A stretch of 64,000 nucleotides of DNA from Thermococcus piezophilus. GTDB lineage: Archaea > Methanobacteriota_B > Thermococci > Thermococcales > Thermococcaceae. Made by a program: the position numbers and the translations under genes. Positions 40,884 to 50,631 of this stretch are shown here, piece after piece. Each line of letters begins with the position of its first letter. Positions within the stretch are counted from its first letter, which is position 1. A model generated the notes under the pieces. That model was not told the DNA's origin. It did not search any database and saw only the letters and a program-made list of their open reading frames with translations. The stretch lies in assembly GCF_001647085.1 (NCBI RefSeq), contig NZ_CP015520.1:434001-498000 (forward strand), given 5' to 3'.

Positions 40884-42380
40884 TCACTTCTTCAGGAAGT
40901 CGAACAGAGTCGCCTGTTTGCCCTTCTTTTTGGGCTTGTCTATCTTGTCAGATTTCTTCTCCTTCCTGAGGGGCTCTATCTCCTCCTCGGCCTTCTCAAG
41001 CTCCTCCTCGCTGAGCTCCTCAGCTTCTTCGGCCTCCTCTGGCTCCTCCGTTACCTCCCCTTTGGCTTCCTCCATGATTTCCACGGCAGCTTTGACGTGT
41101 TCCTCCAGCTCGCTCCGCGCCTCCTTCAGCTTCTTGTGGATGTTGAGGCTCTTGTCCCATATTGTCCTGGCCAGTTCCTTGTCTCCGGTCAGGAACTCAA
41201 CCTCCTTCTTGCTCAGCTCGAGGAAAACAGTAAAGTGCGCAGCCATCTCTGGGTTGCTCTGGAATATCGACTTGATGATCTCGAGCGTCTCCAGGGCCTC
41301 CATCCTGGCCATGTGCATCTCTTTCATGATTTTTTTCACTATAGAGTCCCTGAGCGAGCGTTCTTCCTTGCTCTCCGTGAGAAGCTTTATCGTCTTTGGG
41401 GGATAAATTCTGACGAAGCCCTTCTTCTTGACTCCAGCAACGGCGACTCCAGCCGTCATCATATCAGTGGCGTACTTCCAGAGCGAGTAGTTGCCCGTTC
41501 TCTGAGCCCTGCCAAGGTATATATCAGCTCTGCTGAGCGCTTTATAGGCCCTCGCGATATCTTCGGGCTTGTAGTAGACGTAGGGCAAGTTCTCGTCTAT
41601 CCACTGGAGGAGTTCGTGGGGGTACATATCAACGCCCAGAACGGCCAGCTTGGCGCGTTTAGCGTTGTCCGTTGCGAACAGCTGGGCTAAAGCCTGGAAG
41701 ACGCTCTTCTCCACGTCGCGATAAGCTAAGACCTCCTCGGCATCCTCGATTCCACCAGAGACAACCGTCTGGAGGTCATTTATTGCCGCCCTCAAGTCGC
41801 CGTTGGCGTGTTTGGCTATTTCCTGGAGGATTTCCTTCGGAACGGTTATACCCTCTGCCTTTAGAATCCTTATGAGGGCCTTCATTATGTCCCTCTGGGT
41901 CAGGCGCTTGTATTCAACGATTTGAGCCTTGTTCCTTATCCCCCTCGGGACCTCCCAGTAGTGGTTGGCCGACATGACTATAGGGTTCCTGGCTTTATCG
42001 ATGAGCTTGGCTATCTCCCTGGCCCCGCTCGGCTCTATGTTGTCGGCCTCGTCGAGGAATATCAGCTTCCTTCTCTTTCCGAGGATGTCCCTCGTGTAGG
42101 CTGCCTGGACGTAGCGCTCTATCTTCTCGTAGGTCCTCTCATCGCTCGCGTTGAGCTCGATGACCTCAAAGCCGTACTCTCTGGCCAAGGCGTAGATAGT
42201 GGTGGTCTTGCCCGTCCCCGGAGGCCCAGCGAGGATGAGAGCCTTCTTCTTCGGTGCATTACCGTGCAGCCAGTCCTCTATCCAAGCCCTTACCTGCTCC
42301 AAAGCCTTATCCTGGTTCACTATCTCGCTCAGCCTTCTCGGACGGTACTTCTCAACCCAGGGAACGTCGAAAGACGGCAT
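40884..42380 (-). CDS. rfcL: Replication factor C large subunit
   Basis: 498 residues. AAA+ domain with [14 protein letters not shown], Walker [11 protein letters not shown], Walker [11 protein letters not shown] and sensor motifs, then lid and collar domains, a long acidic/Lys-rich tail ([20 protein letters not shown]) and at the extreme C-terminus [10 protein letters not shown], a PCNA-interacting PIP box. With RfcS it loads the PCNA clamp. Starts six bases after rfcS stop, in one operon. No intein at the Walker A site. Confidence 0.97.
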   Translation of the reverse strand: MPSFDVPWVEKYRPRRLSEIVNQDKALEQVRAWIEDWLHGNAPKKKALILAGPPGTGKTTTIYALAREYGFEVIELNASDERTYEKIERYVQAAYTRDILGKRRKLIFLDEADNIEPSGAREIAKLIDKARNPIVMSANHYWEVPRGIRNKAQIVEYKRLTQRDIMKALIRILKAEGITVPKEILQEIAKHANGDLRAAINDLQTVVSGGIEDAEEVLAYRDVEKSVFQALAQLFATDNAKRAKLAVLGVDMYPHELLQWIDENLPYVYYKPEDIARAYKALSRADIYLGRAQRTGNYSLWKYATDMMTAGVAVAGVKKKGFVRIYPPKTIKLLTESKEERSLRDSIVKKIMKEMHMARMEALETLEIIKSIFQSNPEMAAHFTVFLELSKKEVEFLTGDKELARTIWDKSLNIHKKLKEARSELEEHVKAAVEIMEEAKGEVTEEPEEAEEAEELSEEELEKAEEEIEPLRKEKKSDKIDKPKKKGKQATLFDFLKK

Positions 42381-42386
42381 TGGGCA

Positions 42387-43367
42387 TCACTTATCCATCA
42401 GGGTGAACTGAGCGAGCAGAGCCTCGAGCTGTATCATCTCGTTCGCACCTTCGACGAGCCGGAAGTTGTACTCGCCTATCTTGTCCGCCAAAGCGACCTT
42501 CTTGTCCTCTGGGATCGTCAGGTTGAAAACCTCCCTGTGCATCTGAATTAAAACGTCCTCACCGCTGAGGCCCTGCTTGAGGAGTATCTCCCTCAGCTTT
42601 CCCCTGGCCTTGAGGAAGTTGCCCTCCAGAGCCAGGTTCATCATCTCACGTACGTCCTCCGGTCTCGCCCTGCTCGCAACGAGGAAGACGTTCTCGTCGG
42701 TTATCTTTCTGTCTAAAGCTGCTGCCGCCTGAAGGACGTTTATTGCCCTCCGGAGGTCACCTTCAGCGACATAAAGGAGCGCCTGAAGGCCGTCCTCAGT
42801 GAGCTCAAGCCCCTCGTTCTCGGCTATGTACTTGATGCGTTTTGCTATGTCATCGTCGTTGAGCGGCCTGAAGCGGAAGATGGCACATCTCGACTGTATT
42901 GGCTCGATTATTTTGCTGCTGTAATTACAGCTGAGTATAAACCTCACGTTGGTTGAGAACATCTCCATTGTTCTCCTAAGCGCCTGCTGGGCGTCCTGGG
43001 TTAAAGCGTCCGCCTCGTCGAGGAAGATTATCTTAAAGCTTGCACCGCCTATTGGCTTAGTTCTCGCGAACTCCTTCACCTTCTCGCGGATGACGTTGAT
43101 GCCCCTTTCATCCGACGCGTTGAGTTCGAGGAAGTTATGCTTCCAGTGCTCCCCGAAGAGTTCTCTAGCAAGACATAGTGCTGCGGTTGTTTTTCCAACG
43201 CCGGGAGGACCAGCGAAGAGCAGATGCGGCATTGAACCGGTTCTAACGTAGTGCTTTAAGCGCTTGACTATATGCCCCTGACCAACTATATCATCGAGCT
43301 TAACGGGCCTGTATTTCTCAACCCACGGCTTTTCGAGGATTTTAACTTCCTGAACTTCCTCTCGCAT
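42387..43367 (-). CDS. rfcS: Replication factor C small subunit
   Basis: 326 residues from ATG 43367 ([21 protein letters not shown]), with AAGGTGGT upstream; the open frame extends 65 codons further without signals. Walker [10 protein letters not shown], Walker [11 protein letters not shown], arginine finger in IQSRCAIF. Forms the RFC pentamer with RfcL. Several Thermococcales carry an intein at the Walker A motif of this protein; here the gene is uninterrupted. TATA-like GGCTTAATAC at 43404-43414. Confidence 0.97.
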   Translation of the reverse strand: MREEVQEVKILEKPWVEKYRPVKLDDIVGQGHIVKRLKHYVRTGSMPHLLFAGPPGVGKTTAALCLARELFGEHWKHNFLELNASDERGINVIREKVKEFARTKPIGGASFKIIFLDEADALTQDAQQALRRTMEMFSTNVRFILSCNYSSKIIEPIQSRCAIFRFRPLNDDDIAKRIKYIAENEGLELTEDGLQALLYVAEGDLRRAINVLQAAAALDRKITDENVFLVASRARPEDVREMMNLALEGNFLKARGKLREILLKQGLSGEDVLIQMHREVFNLTIPEDKKVALADKIGEYNFRLVEGANEMIQLEALLAQFTLMDK

Positions 43368-43403
43368 GGTTACCACCTTACCTAAAGGTTTAATGGGCAA
43401 CGA

Positions 43404-43416
43404 GGGTATTAAGCCT
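43404..43416 (-). promoter_or_regulatory. TATA-like promoter of rfcS-rfcL
   Basis: Minus strand AAGGCTTAATACC, about 40 bases before the ATG at 43367. Confidence 0.45.
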
Positions 43417-43518
43417 TTTGCCATAATTGCTTGAGCGTGCCAAGCACGAGGCTGATTTACCCCTCTGCTAGAGAAGTCAACTTCCCGCTGGGACCAATGT
43501 ACTGAACTGATTAGTGCA

Positions 43519-43531
43519 AAGCTTTTATACC
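43519..43531 (+). promoter_or_regulatory. BRE/TATA promoter of kbl
   Basis: AAGCTTTTATACC; predicted transcript start near 43550, with GCGGTGG in the leader before ATG 43561. Confidence 0.6.
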
Positions 43532-43560
43532 TCAATGTCCAACTTCTAGCGGTGGTTCTC

Positions 43561-44748
43561 ATGGGGAAGCTCGACTGGATTAGGGAAGAACTTCAGGAGC
43601 TTAAGGACAAGGGGCTGTACGTGACCATAAGGAAGCTCGAAAGCGCCCAGGGGCCCTGGGTTGTCATTGATGGAAAGAAAGTTTTGAACATGTGCTCCAA
43701 CAACTACCTCGGCCTTGCTGCACATCCCAAGATTAAGGAGGCCGCTATAAGGGCCATTCTCGACTACGGTGTTGGTGCCGGAGCGGTTAGGACCATAGCC
43801 GGAACTATGGAGCTCCACGTGGAGCTCGAAGAGAAACTGGCTAAGTTCAAGAAGAGAGAGGCTGCTATACTCTTCCAGAGCGGTTATAACGCCAACCTGG
43901 GAGCTATAAGTGCGCTCCTCAAGAAGGGCGAGGATGGAGTATTCATTAGCGAGGAACTCAACCACGCGAGCATAATCGACGGAATGCGCCTCAGCGGCGC
44001 TCCAAAGGTCATTTACAAACACCTCGACATGGAAGACCTCAAAAAGAGGCTGGAGGAGAACAAGGACAAGAAGAAGAAAATCATCGTCAGCGACGGTGTC
44101 TTCTCGATGGACGGAGACCTTGCCCCGCTCCCTGAGATGGCAGAATTAGCTGAGCAGTATGATGCGATACTCTACATCGACGACGCCCACGGTGAGGGTG
44201 TCCTCGGAGACAGCGGAAGGGGTATAGTGGATCACTTCAAGCTCCACGACAGGGTTGACTTCGAGATGGGTACTCTCAGTAAAGCATTCGGTGTCATAGG
44301 TGGCTACGTTGCCGGTCCGGAGGAGGCCATCGAGTACTTAAAACAGAGGGGAAGACCGTTCCTCTTCTCGAGCGCTCCGAACCCGCCTGACGTTGCCGCG
44401 GCAATAGCGGCCGTTGAGATACTCCAGAAGAGCGACGAACTTGTCAGACAGCTCTGGGACAACACCCACTTCCTCCAGAAGGGCCTGAGAGACCTCGGCT
44501 ACGACCTCGGCAACACCAAGCACCCGATTACCCCGGTCATGCTCTACGACGAGAAGCTGGCGCAGGAGTTTTCAAAGAGGCTCTACGAGGAGTACAACAT
44601 CTTCGCGCAGGCCATAGTTTATCCGACTGTTCCGCTTGGAACTGCCAGAATAAGGCTCGAGCCGTCAGCGGCCCACAGCAAGGAGGACCTGCAGTACGTC
44701 ATCGATGCCTTCGAGGACCTCGGAAAGAAAACCGGATTTTTGAAGTGA
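43561..44748 (+). CDS. kbl: 2-amino-3-ketobutyrate CoA ligase-like alpha-oxoamine synthase (PLP enzyme)
   Basis: 395 residues, fold-type I PLP enzyme. Features: [39 protein letters not shown] (Asp and His contacting the cofactor) and [13 protein letters not shown] with PLP lysine K241. The canonical reaction cleaves 2-amino-3-ketobutyrate with CoA into glycine and acetyl-CoA in threonine breakdown. Other members make 8-amino-7-oxononanoate or aminolevulinate, so substrate is a family inference. Threonine dehydrogenase is not in the window. A T-rich stretch follows the stop. Confidence 0.88.
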   Translation: MGKLDWIREELQELKDKGLYVTIRKLESAQGPWVVIDGKKVLNMCSNNYLGLAAHPKIKEAAIRAILDYGVGAGAVRTIAGTMELHVELEEKLAKFKKREAAILFQSGYNANLGAISALLKKGEDGVFISEELNHASIIDGMRLSGAPKVIYKHLDMEDLKKRLEENKDKKKKIIVSDGVFSMDGDLAPLPEMAELAEQYDAILYIDDAHGEGVLGDSGRGIVDHFKLHDRVDFEMGTLSKAFGVIGGYVAGPEEAIEYLKQRGRPFLFSSAPNPPDVAAAIAAVEILQKSDELVRQLWDNTHFLQKGLRDLGYDLGNTKHPITPVMLYDEKLAQEFSKRLYEEYNIFAQAIVYPTVPLGTARIRLEPSAAHSKEDLQYVIDAFEDLGKKTGFLK

Positions 44749-44776
44749 TTTTTCCTCTCTTCTTTTCTTCTTCATT
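44749..44776 (+). terminator. Pyrimidine-rich terminator after kbl
   Basis: TTTTTCCTCTCTTCTTTTCTTCTTC directly after the stop, in line with T-rich termination signals of Thermococcales. Confidence 0.45.
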
Positions 44777-44812
44777 ATAAGCGATCTGTCAGTTTTTTGA
44801 ATTTTAATAGTA

Positions 44813-44824
44813 AATTTTATAAGC
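44813..44824 (+). promoter_or_regulatory. TATA box of the secreted-protein gene at 44855
   Basis: AATTTTATAAGC, about 35 bases before the ATG. Confidence 0.6.
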
Positions 44825-44854
44825 TGACATAAAGTAATTGGCACATGACTTTCT

Positions 44855-46251
44855 ATGGTGAGTAAGAAACCTTTGCTAATAGTGTTGATCCTCCTCGGAG
44901 GAACCGCGGCAGGGGCCTTGAGCTACACCGCAGGCAACGAAGACTCCGTAACCAGAATCCTTGGTTACGATGTATACAAAATAGAAGGCTCCGGTGATTA
45001 CATCATCTACTATCCCCTCCCCAATGGGAGCATTAAAGTTCTCAGGAAAGGGGAAGCAGGAAAGCTCTTCCCAACCTTTGTGAAGGTGCCAAGGCAGGAA
45101 TGGATTAGACAACTCTCGACGGGTGAAGAGGCTCTCTACGCCCCACCAACCCCTCTGATACTCTACGTTACCAGAGACGGAAACCTGGGGATCAAAAGCC
45201 TAACATCCAGCAGGGTTGAACTCGACGGAAAGGGAATATTAAACCTGAAGGGAGAGGTTGAAGTCATCGGCTCGTGCCCAAGGGGCTGGATAGACTTCGG
45301 AGGCAGATACTGCCTTAACCCCCAATGGGATCTGTACTTTGAAAGTAGGGCAAAATCAAAAACCTTCAACGAATGGGTCTCAGTGATGGGACTAAAAATA
45401 GAGAACAGAGTCGCAGAAGAGATGAATTTCGACTGGGTTCTCGTGCTCAGCAGGAGTACCTACAGCTACTGGACGATTGGAATTGACGTTGGGCCCTTCG
45501 CGGTGCTTAGCGTATCCAAGGGACACCACTTCGAAGGCTGGGCACTGGATATAGGCTATCATTCATTGGGGCCCTTGACAGTTAATTCAGACACCTGGGA
45601 AAGGTATCTTAACATCAAGGTGGAGTACATTGTGGCTCACGCTAAGGTTCCAGCGTACGACAAGCTCACGGGGAGGTATGTGGACATAGAGATGGCACAA
45701 ACGTACCCGATCAAAATCCACAGCACCGGAAAGTATACGATAAGGGAGTCTTCCACAAGGGGCACCTACTTCACGGAGTCGCAGGGGAACAACCTTCCAA
45801 GGATCACCACAACCCCAGCATCTGGAACATCTCAAAAGAAGCGGAGTGGAAAAGGAAGTGGATAAGTGCCGGGAGTTGGGAGAGTGCCGTCTATGTTAGA
45901 CAATCCCAAAGTGAGGTCTTCTCATCGAGCTCCAGCCTGAGCATCCCAATAGGCTATGCCGCCGGAAAGTACCTTGCGGGTATAAATCCCACCCTTGGAA
46001 AACTGGCCAGCGCGCTCAGCCTAACGTTTGGATTCCACAAGTACATGAACGCAGGTTCAATGGCATTATACAATGTCGAGGTCAAGCCCAAAAAGAGCTG
46101 CTACGCAATGTACAGCGTTCTTGGGGTGAAGGTAAATAGTTACGGGCCAAAGGTCAGCGTGCCGCTTGTGTTTGGCATTATAACCGACGGCAGATCCCCA
46201 GTCCCACCCTGTAATCCAAGAACAGGCATATGCATAAATTCTGACAACTAA
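44855..46251 (+). pseudogene. Secreted or membrane-anchored protein of unknown function, one-base frameshift near 45785
   Basis: The first frame gives 336 residues starting with a signal peptide/anchor (KKPLLIVLILLGGTAAGAL) and ends at 45865 in a poor-quality tail. The other frame is open across the same point and continues smoothly (HHNPSIWNISKEAEWKRKW, SAGSWESAVYVRQSQSE) to TAA 46251. Adding one G in the GGGG run at 45783-45786 fuses both to about 465 residues. The protein has pairs of cysteines (SCPRGWIDFGGRYC; CNPRTGIC) suggesting disulphides outside the cell. No known domain recognised. Whether the lesion is real or a homopolymer read error is open. Confidence 0.65.
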
Positions 46252-46256
46252 GCTAG

Positions 46257-46275
46257 AGATCTCTTTCCTTTTTTT
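46257..46275 (+). terminator. T-rich terminator between the secreted-protein gene and endA
   Basis: A run of eight T after CTCTTTCC lies between the convergent genes and probably stops transcription from the plus strand. Confidence 0.4.
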
Positions 46276-46806
46276 TCAGAACTTCACCCACTCAATCTTA
46301 TAATACACGACATCGTTGTCCTCATCAACGATCGCCATGACCATGTTCTTCCTGACGCCATGGGCAACTCTCACGCGAGCCGTTATATCGTTAGGGCTGA
46401 AGCGGAGGTTCTCCGGGACGACCCATATCAGCCACTGGGAGTGCTCGTCCATTCCGCGCCGGTAAACCCTGAAGTGGGAGCCGAACTTAAGGGCCGACTT
46501 GACGACATAACCCCTGTCGCGCAGGTCCTTATAAACGAGGTACTTGATATCGAACTGGTCGTCTTTTTTCCGGCCGAGTTCAAAGAGCTCCTCAAAGGAG
46601 AGCTCTTTATCGCCGTCAAGAACCTTTATCTTACCCCTCTCCATCAGGTATGCCGCCTCTATGAGCGAAAGAAAGAGCTTCCCGTTGATGACCTCACCGA
46701 AATAGCGCTTATTGTGGAGCTGGTTTATTGCCTTCTCCCTCTCGCTGAAGACCCTGTCACCACTGAGCTTAAACTCTATCGGCCCCTTCAATTCCTCCCA
46801 CCCCAC
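46276..46806 (-). CDS. endA: tRNA-splicing endonuclease
   Basis: 176 residues, the homodimeric/short EndA form. The catalytic Tyr-His-Lys triad is visible: Tyr in KYLVYKDLRDRGYVV, His in FGSHFRVYRRG and Lys in AHGVRKNMVMAIVD. Cuts the bulge-helix-bulge motif of intron-containing tRNA and of pre-rRNA, such as the processing stems around 16S and 23S in this window. Overlaps the 3' end of rimI, so co-transcribed. Confidence 0.93.
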   Translation of the reverse strand: MGWEELKGPIEFKLSGDRVFSEREKAINQLHNKRYFGEVINGKLFLSLIEAAYLMERGKIKVLDGDKELSFEELFELGRKKDDQFDIKYLVYKDLRDRGYVVKSALKFGSHFRVYRRGMDEHSQWLIWVVPENLRFSPNDITARVRVAHGVRKNMVMAIVDEDNDVVYYKIEWVKF

Positions 46807-47291
46807 TCGTCGGTCGGCATGAGCATGTAGTATGCATCCTCGCCGTCGGCGTAGTAGCCTATTATCCGCTTAATCCTCCTGAAGCCGAAGCGCTCGTAGA
46901 GCTTTATCGCCTTTTCGTTGCTCACGCGGACTTCAAGCCCTATGTAGCGCGCGCCCTTCTTTATTAACCTTTCTATCGCCTCGCTCAGAAGGGTGGAACC
47001 TATGCCGTTGCCCCGATACGCTGGATCAACCGCTATGCTCATTATGTGGCCCTCCAAATCAGGCCTGAGATAGGCCATCACGTAACCTATAACCTTTCCG
47101 TGGTACTCTGCGACGAGAAATGTGTCGGGATTGTTCTCGAGGAATACTAAAAAGACACCCCTCGGGTACTGCTCACGGAAGGAAATCCGCTCTATCCTCA
47201 CTATGTCAGGCATGTCGAAGAGCTTGGCGGGCCTTATGACCACCCTTGATAGGGGGATTCTACCGCCCAGCTCCGTTGTGAAGACGCTCAT
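46788..47291 (-). CDS. rimI: GNAT N-terminal acetyltransferase (RimI/Ard1-like)
   Basis: 167 residues. GNAT core: IRPAKLFDMPDIVRIE, the acetyl-CoA loop IAVDPAYRGNGIGSTLL and VSNEKAIKLYERFGF. Archaeal members acetylate N-termini of many proteins, including Alba and ribosomal proteins. The TATA box at 47311-47322 predicts a leaderless mRNA beginning at ATG 47291. Confidence 0.88.
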   Translation of the reverse strand: MSVFTTELGGRIPLSRVVIRPAKLFDMPDIVRIERISFREQYPRGVFLVFLENNPDTFLVAEYHGKVIGYVMAYLRPDLEGHIMSIAVDPAYRGNGIGSTLLSEAIERLIKKGARYIGLEVRVSNEKAIKLYERFGFRRIKRIIGYYADGEDAYYMLMPTDEWGGRN

Positions 47292-47310
47292 GTTAGAATC
47301 TACGAGTCAA

Positions 47311-47322
47311 AGCTTTTAAGGC
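47311..47322 (-). promoter_or_regulatory. TATA box of rimI-endA
   Basis: Minus strand GCCTTAAAAGCT, positioned for a leaderless start at 47291. Confidence 0.55.
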
Positions 47323-47349
47323 TTGAGGGAACTCTAAGCGGTGGCCACC

Positions 47350-47413
47350 CGGGCGTGATGAGCACTCTCGAACCTGACCCAGGGATGATGACCGGATTCC
47401 TGGCTGATTGCCG
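47350..47413 (+). ncRNA. Box C/D methylation-guide sRNA
   Basis: All four boxes are present with canonical spacing: C GTGATGA (47355-47361), D' CTGA (47374-47377), C' ATGATGA (47385-47391) and D CTGA (47404-47407). Each guide is 12 bases, the archaeal norm. The D guide CCGGATTCCTGG matches 23S rRNA of this window: the sequence complementary to 27363-27374 pairs over 10 Watson-Crick bases plus one G-U, predicting 2'-O-methylation of the G opposite plus-strand position 27370. The D' guide GCACTCTCGAAC has no convincing partner in the rRNAs or tRNAs seen here. Confidence 0.88.
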
Positions 47414-47445
47414 CCATTCTCCTCACTTCCACTATCCCGTTGAGT

Positions 47446-47457
47446 AAAACTTATAGC
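47446..47457 (+). promoter_or_regulatory. TATA-like promoter of the herA operon
   Basis: AAAACTTATAGC, about 40 bases before ATG 47491 and its AGGTGGT site. Confidence 0.45.
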
Positions 47458-47490
47458 CTGGAAAAACCAACCTACTCGACAGGTGGTGTT

Positions 47491-49251
47491 ATGCGGATTA
47501 AAGAAGAGGCCGTTGGAATAGTGACTGGTGAAGCGACCGTCAACTCATTCCAGTTTTATGCTCAGCCCGATGCCAATTTAAAGTTCGGAGACTTCGTCGT
47601 TGCCAAGCTCTGTAAAGAAGCGAAGGAGAGAAACTGCCGCTGGAGCGATGATGTCGAGTGGGTCATTGGAACGATAAGGGGACTGAAGAACATAAACTGG
47701 CTCCTCAGCGAAGGAAAAAGCACCTACCACTCCCTCCAACTGGACATATGGGAGTACGGTGAAAGCATAGGCGAGAACGAGGCTCTGATAGTGAACGTCC
47801 GCGTGCTTGGAAGGGTCATCATAAACGGTGAGCGAGCGGAGATTGTCCCCAACCGCGTGCCGATACCGAACGGCAACACCGTCTACAGGGCCAGCTCCGA
47901 GCTCCTTAAGGCAATCTACTACGGCGGCCCTGGATTCATCGAGGTCGGGAACCTTCTCCTGCGCGAGGACGTTCCCATATACCTCAACGCCGACGAGCTC
48001 GTCTCGAGGCACTTCGCAGTTTTAGCGGTTACTGGTGCGGGCAAATCAAACACTGTGGCGGTTCTCATAGGGGAGATAACCAACAGGCTCCGCGGAACGG
48101 TTGTGGTTCTTGATCCCCACGGCGACTACGTAAAGCTAAGGCTTCCTGAAACGGGTAGAAAATACGTCAAGCTAATAGAAGCCAAAATAATGCCCGAGGA
48201 AATGGACAGCGAGGAGCTGGCTGACCTAATCGAGATAGCGAGCAACGCGACAATACAGAGGGAGTTTTTAGCTAAAGCCTGGGAGACCGTCAAGCACGAA
48301 AACCCAACTCTCGGCGGAAGGGAGCTCATAGAGGCCCTTATGAGCACGATAACCGAGTGGATAATGAACCGCGCTGCTTATTTCTGGGACGAGGGGAAGG
48401 AGAGCTACATACCCGAGGAACTCAAGAGCGAGAGGATCGAAACGCTAAGGGGTGTCGTTTACAGGATAAGGCGCTTCCTGAGAAATTACGGCTCCCTACT
48501 AACAAGTGAGGATTTGATAGCCCAGATAGAGCCAGGAAAGGCCAACGTGATTGACCTCGGCCCGCTGGATGAGGGCCAAATGAAGGTTGTAGTTGGTAAA
48601 CTCCTCGAGAAGATATTCGAAGCAAGGGTCGACTACGAACAGGCCAGAAAGAACATCCTCCGCCTGAGAGAAGACCTGAAAGAGAACCCCAACTCAAAGA
48701 CGGCGGAGGAAATTAAGAAGTTCGAGAGCACGATGAGGGCGATAGAGAACAAGAGCCCGGCTTTGGCTGAGCCTATACTCATCATAGTGGAGGAAGCGCA
48801 TATCTTCGCACCTCATGGTGAACACAACGACGCGGTGAGGATACTGAGCAGAATAGCGAGAGAGGGCAGGAAGTTCGGGGTGGGCCTTGGGATAGTAAGC
48901 CAGAGACCCAACAAGCTCAACGAGGATGTCCTCAGCCAGACCAACACAAAGATAATCCTCCGCATCGTCAATCCAAAGGATCAGGACTACGTCCTGAGGG
49001 CGAGCGAGCAGCTGAGTTCCGATTTGCTCGGAGATATAGCTTCCCTCGGCAAGGGTGAGGCCGTTATAGTAGGCCAAGCCATAAGCCTCCCGGCGCTCGT
49101 CAAGATACACAACTTCAAGGCCCTCGGTGGTGGCTATGGCGGGGAAGACATAGGCGTTGTAAGCCGCTGGAAAGAAAGGGCAGAGCGTGAGAGGCTCGAG
49201 AGGGAGAAAGAAAAGCTGTACGAAGAAGAGGAGATTGAGATAGACTTCTGA
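47491..49251 (+). CDS. herA: HerA hexameric DNA helicase/translocase
   Basis: 586 residues from ATG 47491 ([17 protein letters not shown]), preceded by AGGTGGT. N-terminal HAS barrel, then a FtsK/VirB4-like ATPase: Walker [14 protein letters not shown], Walker [12 protein letters not shown], arginine finger region [13 protein letters not shown]. HerA and NurA act with Mre11-Rad50 to resect double-strand breaks and create 3' overhangs for RadA. First gene of the four-gene repair operon. Confidence 0.96.
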   Translation: MRIKEEAVGIVTGEATVNSFQFYAQPDANLKFGDFVVAKLCKEAKERNCRWSDDVEWVIGTIRGLKNINWLLSEGKSTYHSLQLDIWEYGESIGENEALIVNVRVLGRVIINGERAEIVPNRVPIPNGNTVYRASSELLKAIYYGGPGFIEVGNLLLREDVPIYLNADELVSRHFAVLAVTGAGKSNTVAVLIGEITNRLRGTVVVLDPHGDYVKLRLPETGRKYVKLIEAKIMPEEMDSEELADLIEIASNATIQREFLAKAWETVKHENPTLGGRELIEALMSTITEWIMNRAAYFWDEGKESYIPEELKSERIETLRGVVYRIRRFLRNYGSLLTSEDLIAQIEPGKANVIDLGPLDEGQMKVVVGKLLEKIFEARVDYEQARKNILRLREDLKENPNSKTAEEIKKFESTMRAIENKSPALAEPILIIVEEAHIFAPHGEHNDAVRILSRIAREGRKFGVGLGIVSQRPNKLNEDVLSQTNTKIILRIVNPKDQDYVLRASEQLSSDLLGDIASLGKGEAVIVGQAISLPALVKIHNFKALGGGYGGEDIGVVSRWKERAERERLEREKEKLYEEEEIEIDF

Positions 49252-49260
49252 GGGATGGGA

Positions 49261-50631
49261 ATGAAGTTCGCCCACATAGCGGACGCGCACCTGGGCTTTG
49301 AGCAGTACCGCCTTCCTTATAGGGCCGAAGAGTTCACCAGTTCCTTCAGGGAGGCAATAGAAAAGGCCGTTGAAGAGAGGGTGGATTTCATACTCATCGC
49401 TGGCGATCTTTTCCACCAGAGCAGGCCCAGTCCGGAGACGATAAAGGAGGCCATAGAAATCCTGAACCTGCCAAGGGAAATGGGTATCCCAGTCTTCGCG
49501 ATAGAGGGCAATCACGACAGAACCCAGAGGAGGATCTCCACTTACCACCTTCTCGAAAGCCTTGGCCTGCTCCATCTTGTCGGCCTGCGCGAGGAGAAGG
49601 TCGAAAATGAATACATAACCAGCGAGCGCCTTGGAAATAAGTTCCTCGTCAAGGGCATCTTTGAGAAAGGACATCAGAGCATTGAAATCCACGGGATAAA
49701 GTACATGAGCGCGGCCTGGCTCGAAAGGAATAAGCTGAGCGACATATTCAAGCCAAAGGGAGATGCAATCCTCATGCTCCACCAGGGCATCAAAGAGCTC
49801 ATCGAGAGGATGGTGGGTTTAATCCCAGAGAGCCAGCGCGACTACTTCGAGCTGAAGATGGAGGACTTACCAAAGGGCTACATCTACTACGCCCTCGGCC
49901 ACATCCACAAGAACTTCGAAACGAATTACGATACTGGAAAGCTCGTTTATTCAGGTTCACTCCAGCGCTGGGACTTCAGCGACTATGAGATAAGATACCG
50001 CTGGGATGGAAGGGCATTCAGGGCAAAGGCCGGAAGCAAGAAGGGGTTCTACATTGTCGAGGACTTCGAGCCGAGATTCATCCCCCTAGAGATAAGGCCC
50101 TTCATAGACATCAAGATAGAGGCAGATGAGGAAACTGCCAAGAAGGAGATCAAGAGGCTGGGCGCCAAGATACCGGGTGAGGCCTTCGTGAGACTTGACC
50201 TGAAGTGGGAAAGACCCTTCGATGTCTCAGCGTTCCACGAGCTCCTGAAGGTTCGCTACATCTACATCAGGACGCGCTTCGAGAGGAAGCTCAAGGCCGG
50301 AAAGCCTAGAAATCTCCCGAAGCCAGAGGAATACTTCCTTCCAGTGGAGCTTAAGGCGATAGAGCTAACTAGAGAGAAGAAGTTCGAAGCGGTTGACGCC
50401 GTTGTTGAGCTTTTCCTCGGTGAGGGCTGGGAGGAGAGACCAAAGAAAAGGGCAGTTGAAAAGCCAAAAGATAGCAGGAAGGAAAAATCTGAGGAAAGAA
50501 CCGGGAAAGTTGATAGAAAGGTGGAAGAGGGACAAGACGCACCGCCAAAGAAAGTCGAAAAGAAGGATAAACCCGTCAAAAAGCCAAAGAAAGGGGCCGA
50601 CCTTCTCGCGTGGCTCGGTGGTGAAAAATGA
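49261..50631 (+). CDS. mre11: Mre11 nuclease
   Basis: About 456 residues. Calcineurin-type phosphoesterase motifs: ADAHLG, GDLFHQ, EGNHDR, LHQG and GHIHK hold two Mn ions. The C-terminal part is Lys/Glu-rich and variable, ending KGADLLAWLGG. GAGGGATGGGA supports ATG 49261 rather than 49255. The stop overlaps the rad50 start (ATGA). Confidence 0.95.
   Translation: MKFAHIADAHLGFEQYRLPYRAEEFTSSFREAIEKAVEERVDFILIAGDLFHQSRPSPETIKEAIEILNLPREMGIPVFAIEGNHDRTQRRISTYHLLESLGLLHLVGLREEKVENEYITSERLGNKFLVKGIFEKGHQSIEIHGIKYMSAAWLERNKLSDIFKPKGDAILMLHQGIKELIERMVGLIPESQRDYFELKMEDLPKGYIYYALGHIHKNFETNYDTGKLVYSGSLQRWDFSDYEIRYRWDGRAFRAKAGSKKGFYIVEDFEPRFIPLEIRPFIDIKIEADEETAKKEIKRLGAKIPGEAFVRLDLKWERPFDVSAFHELLKVRYIYIRTRFERKLKAGKPRNLPKPEEYFLPVELKAIELTREKKFEAVDAVVELFLGEGWEERPKKRAVEKPKDSRKEKSEERTGKVDRKVEEGQDAPPKKVEKKDKPVKKPKKGADLLAWLGGEK

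Noticed and set aside
43423-43518. Small RNA between rfcS and kbl (hairpin CGTGC-CAA-GCACG and several CTGA words)
   Set aside because: No C box (RTGATGA) accompanies the CTGA words, and the hairpin is only five base pairs between two divergent promoters.
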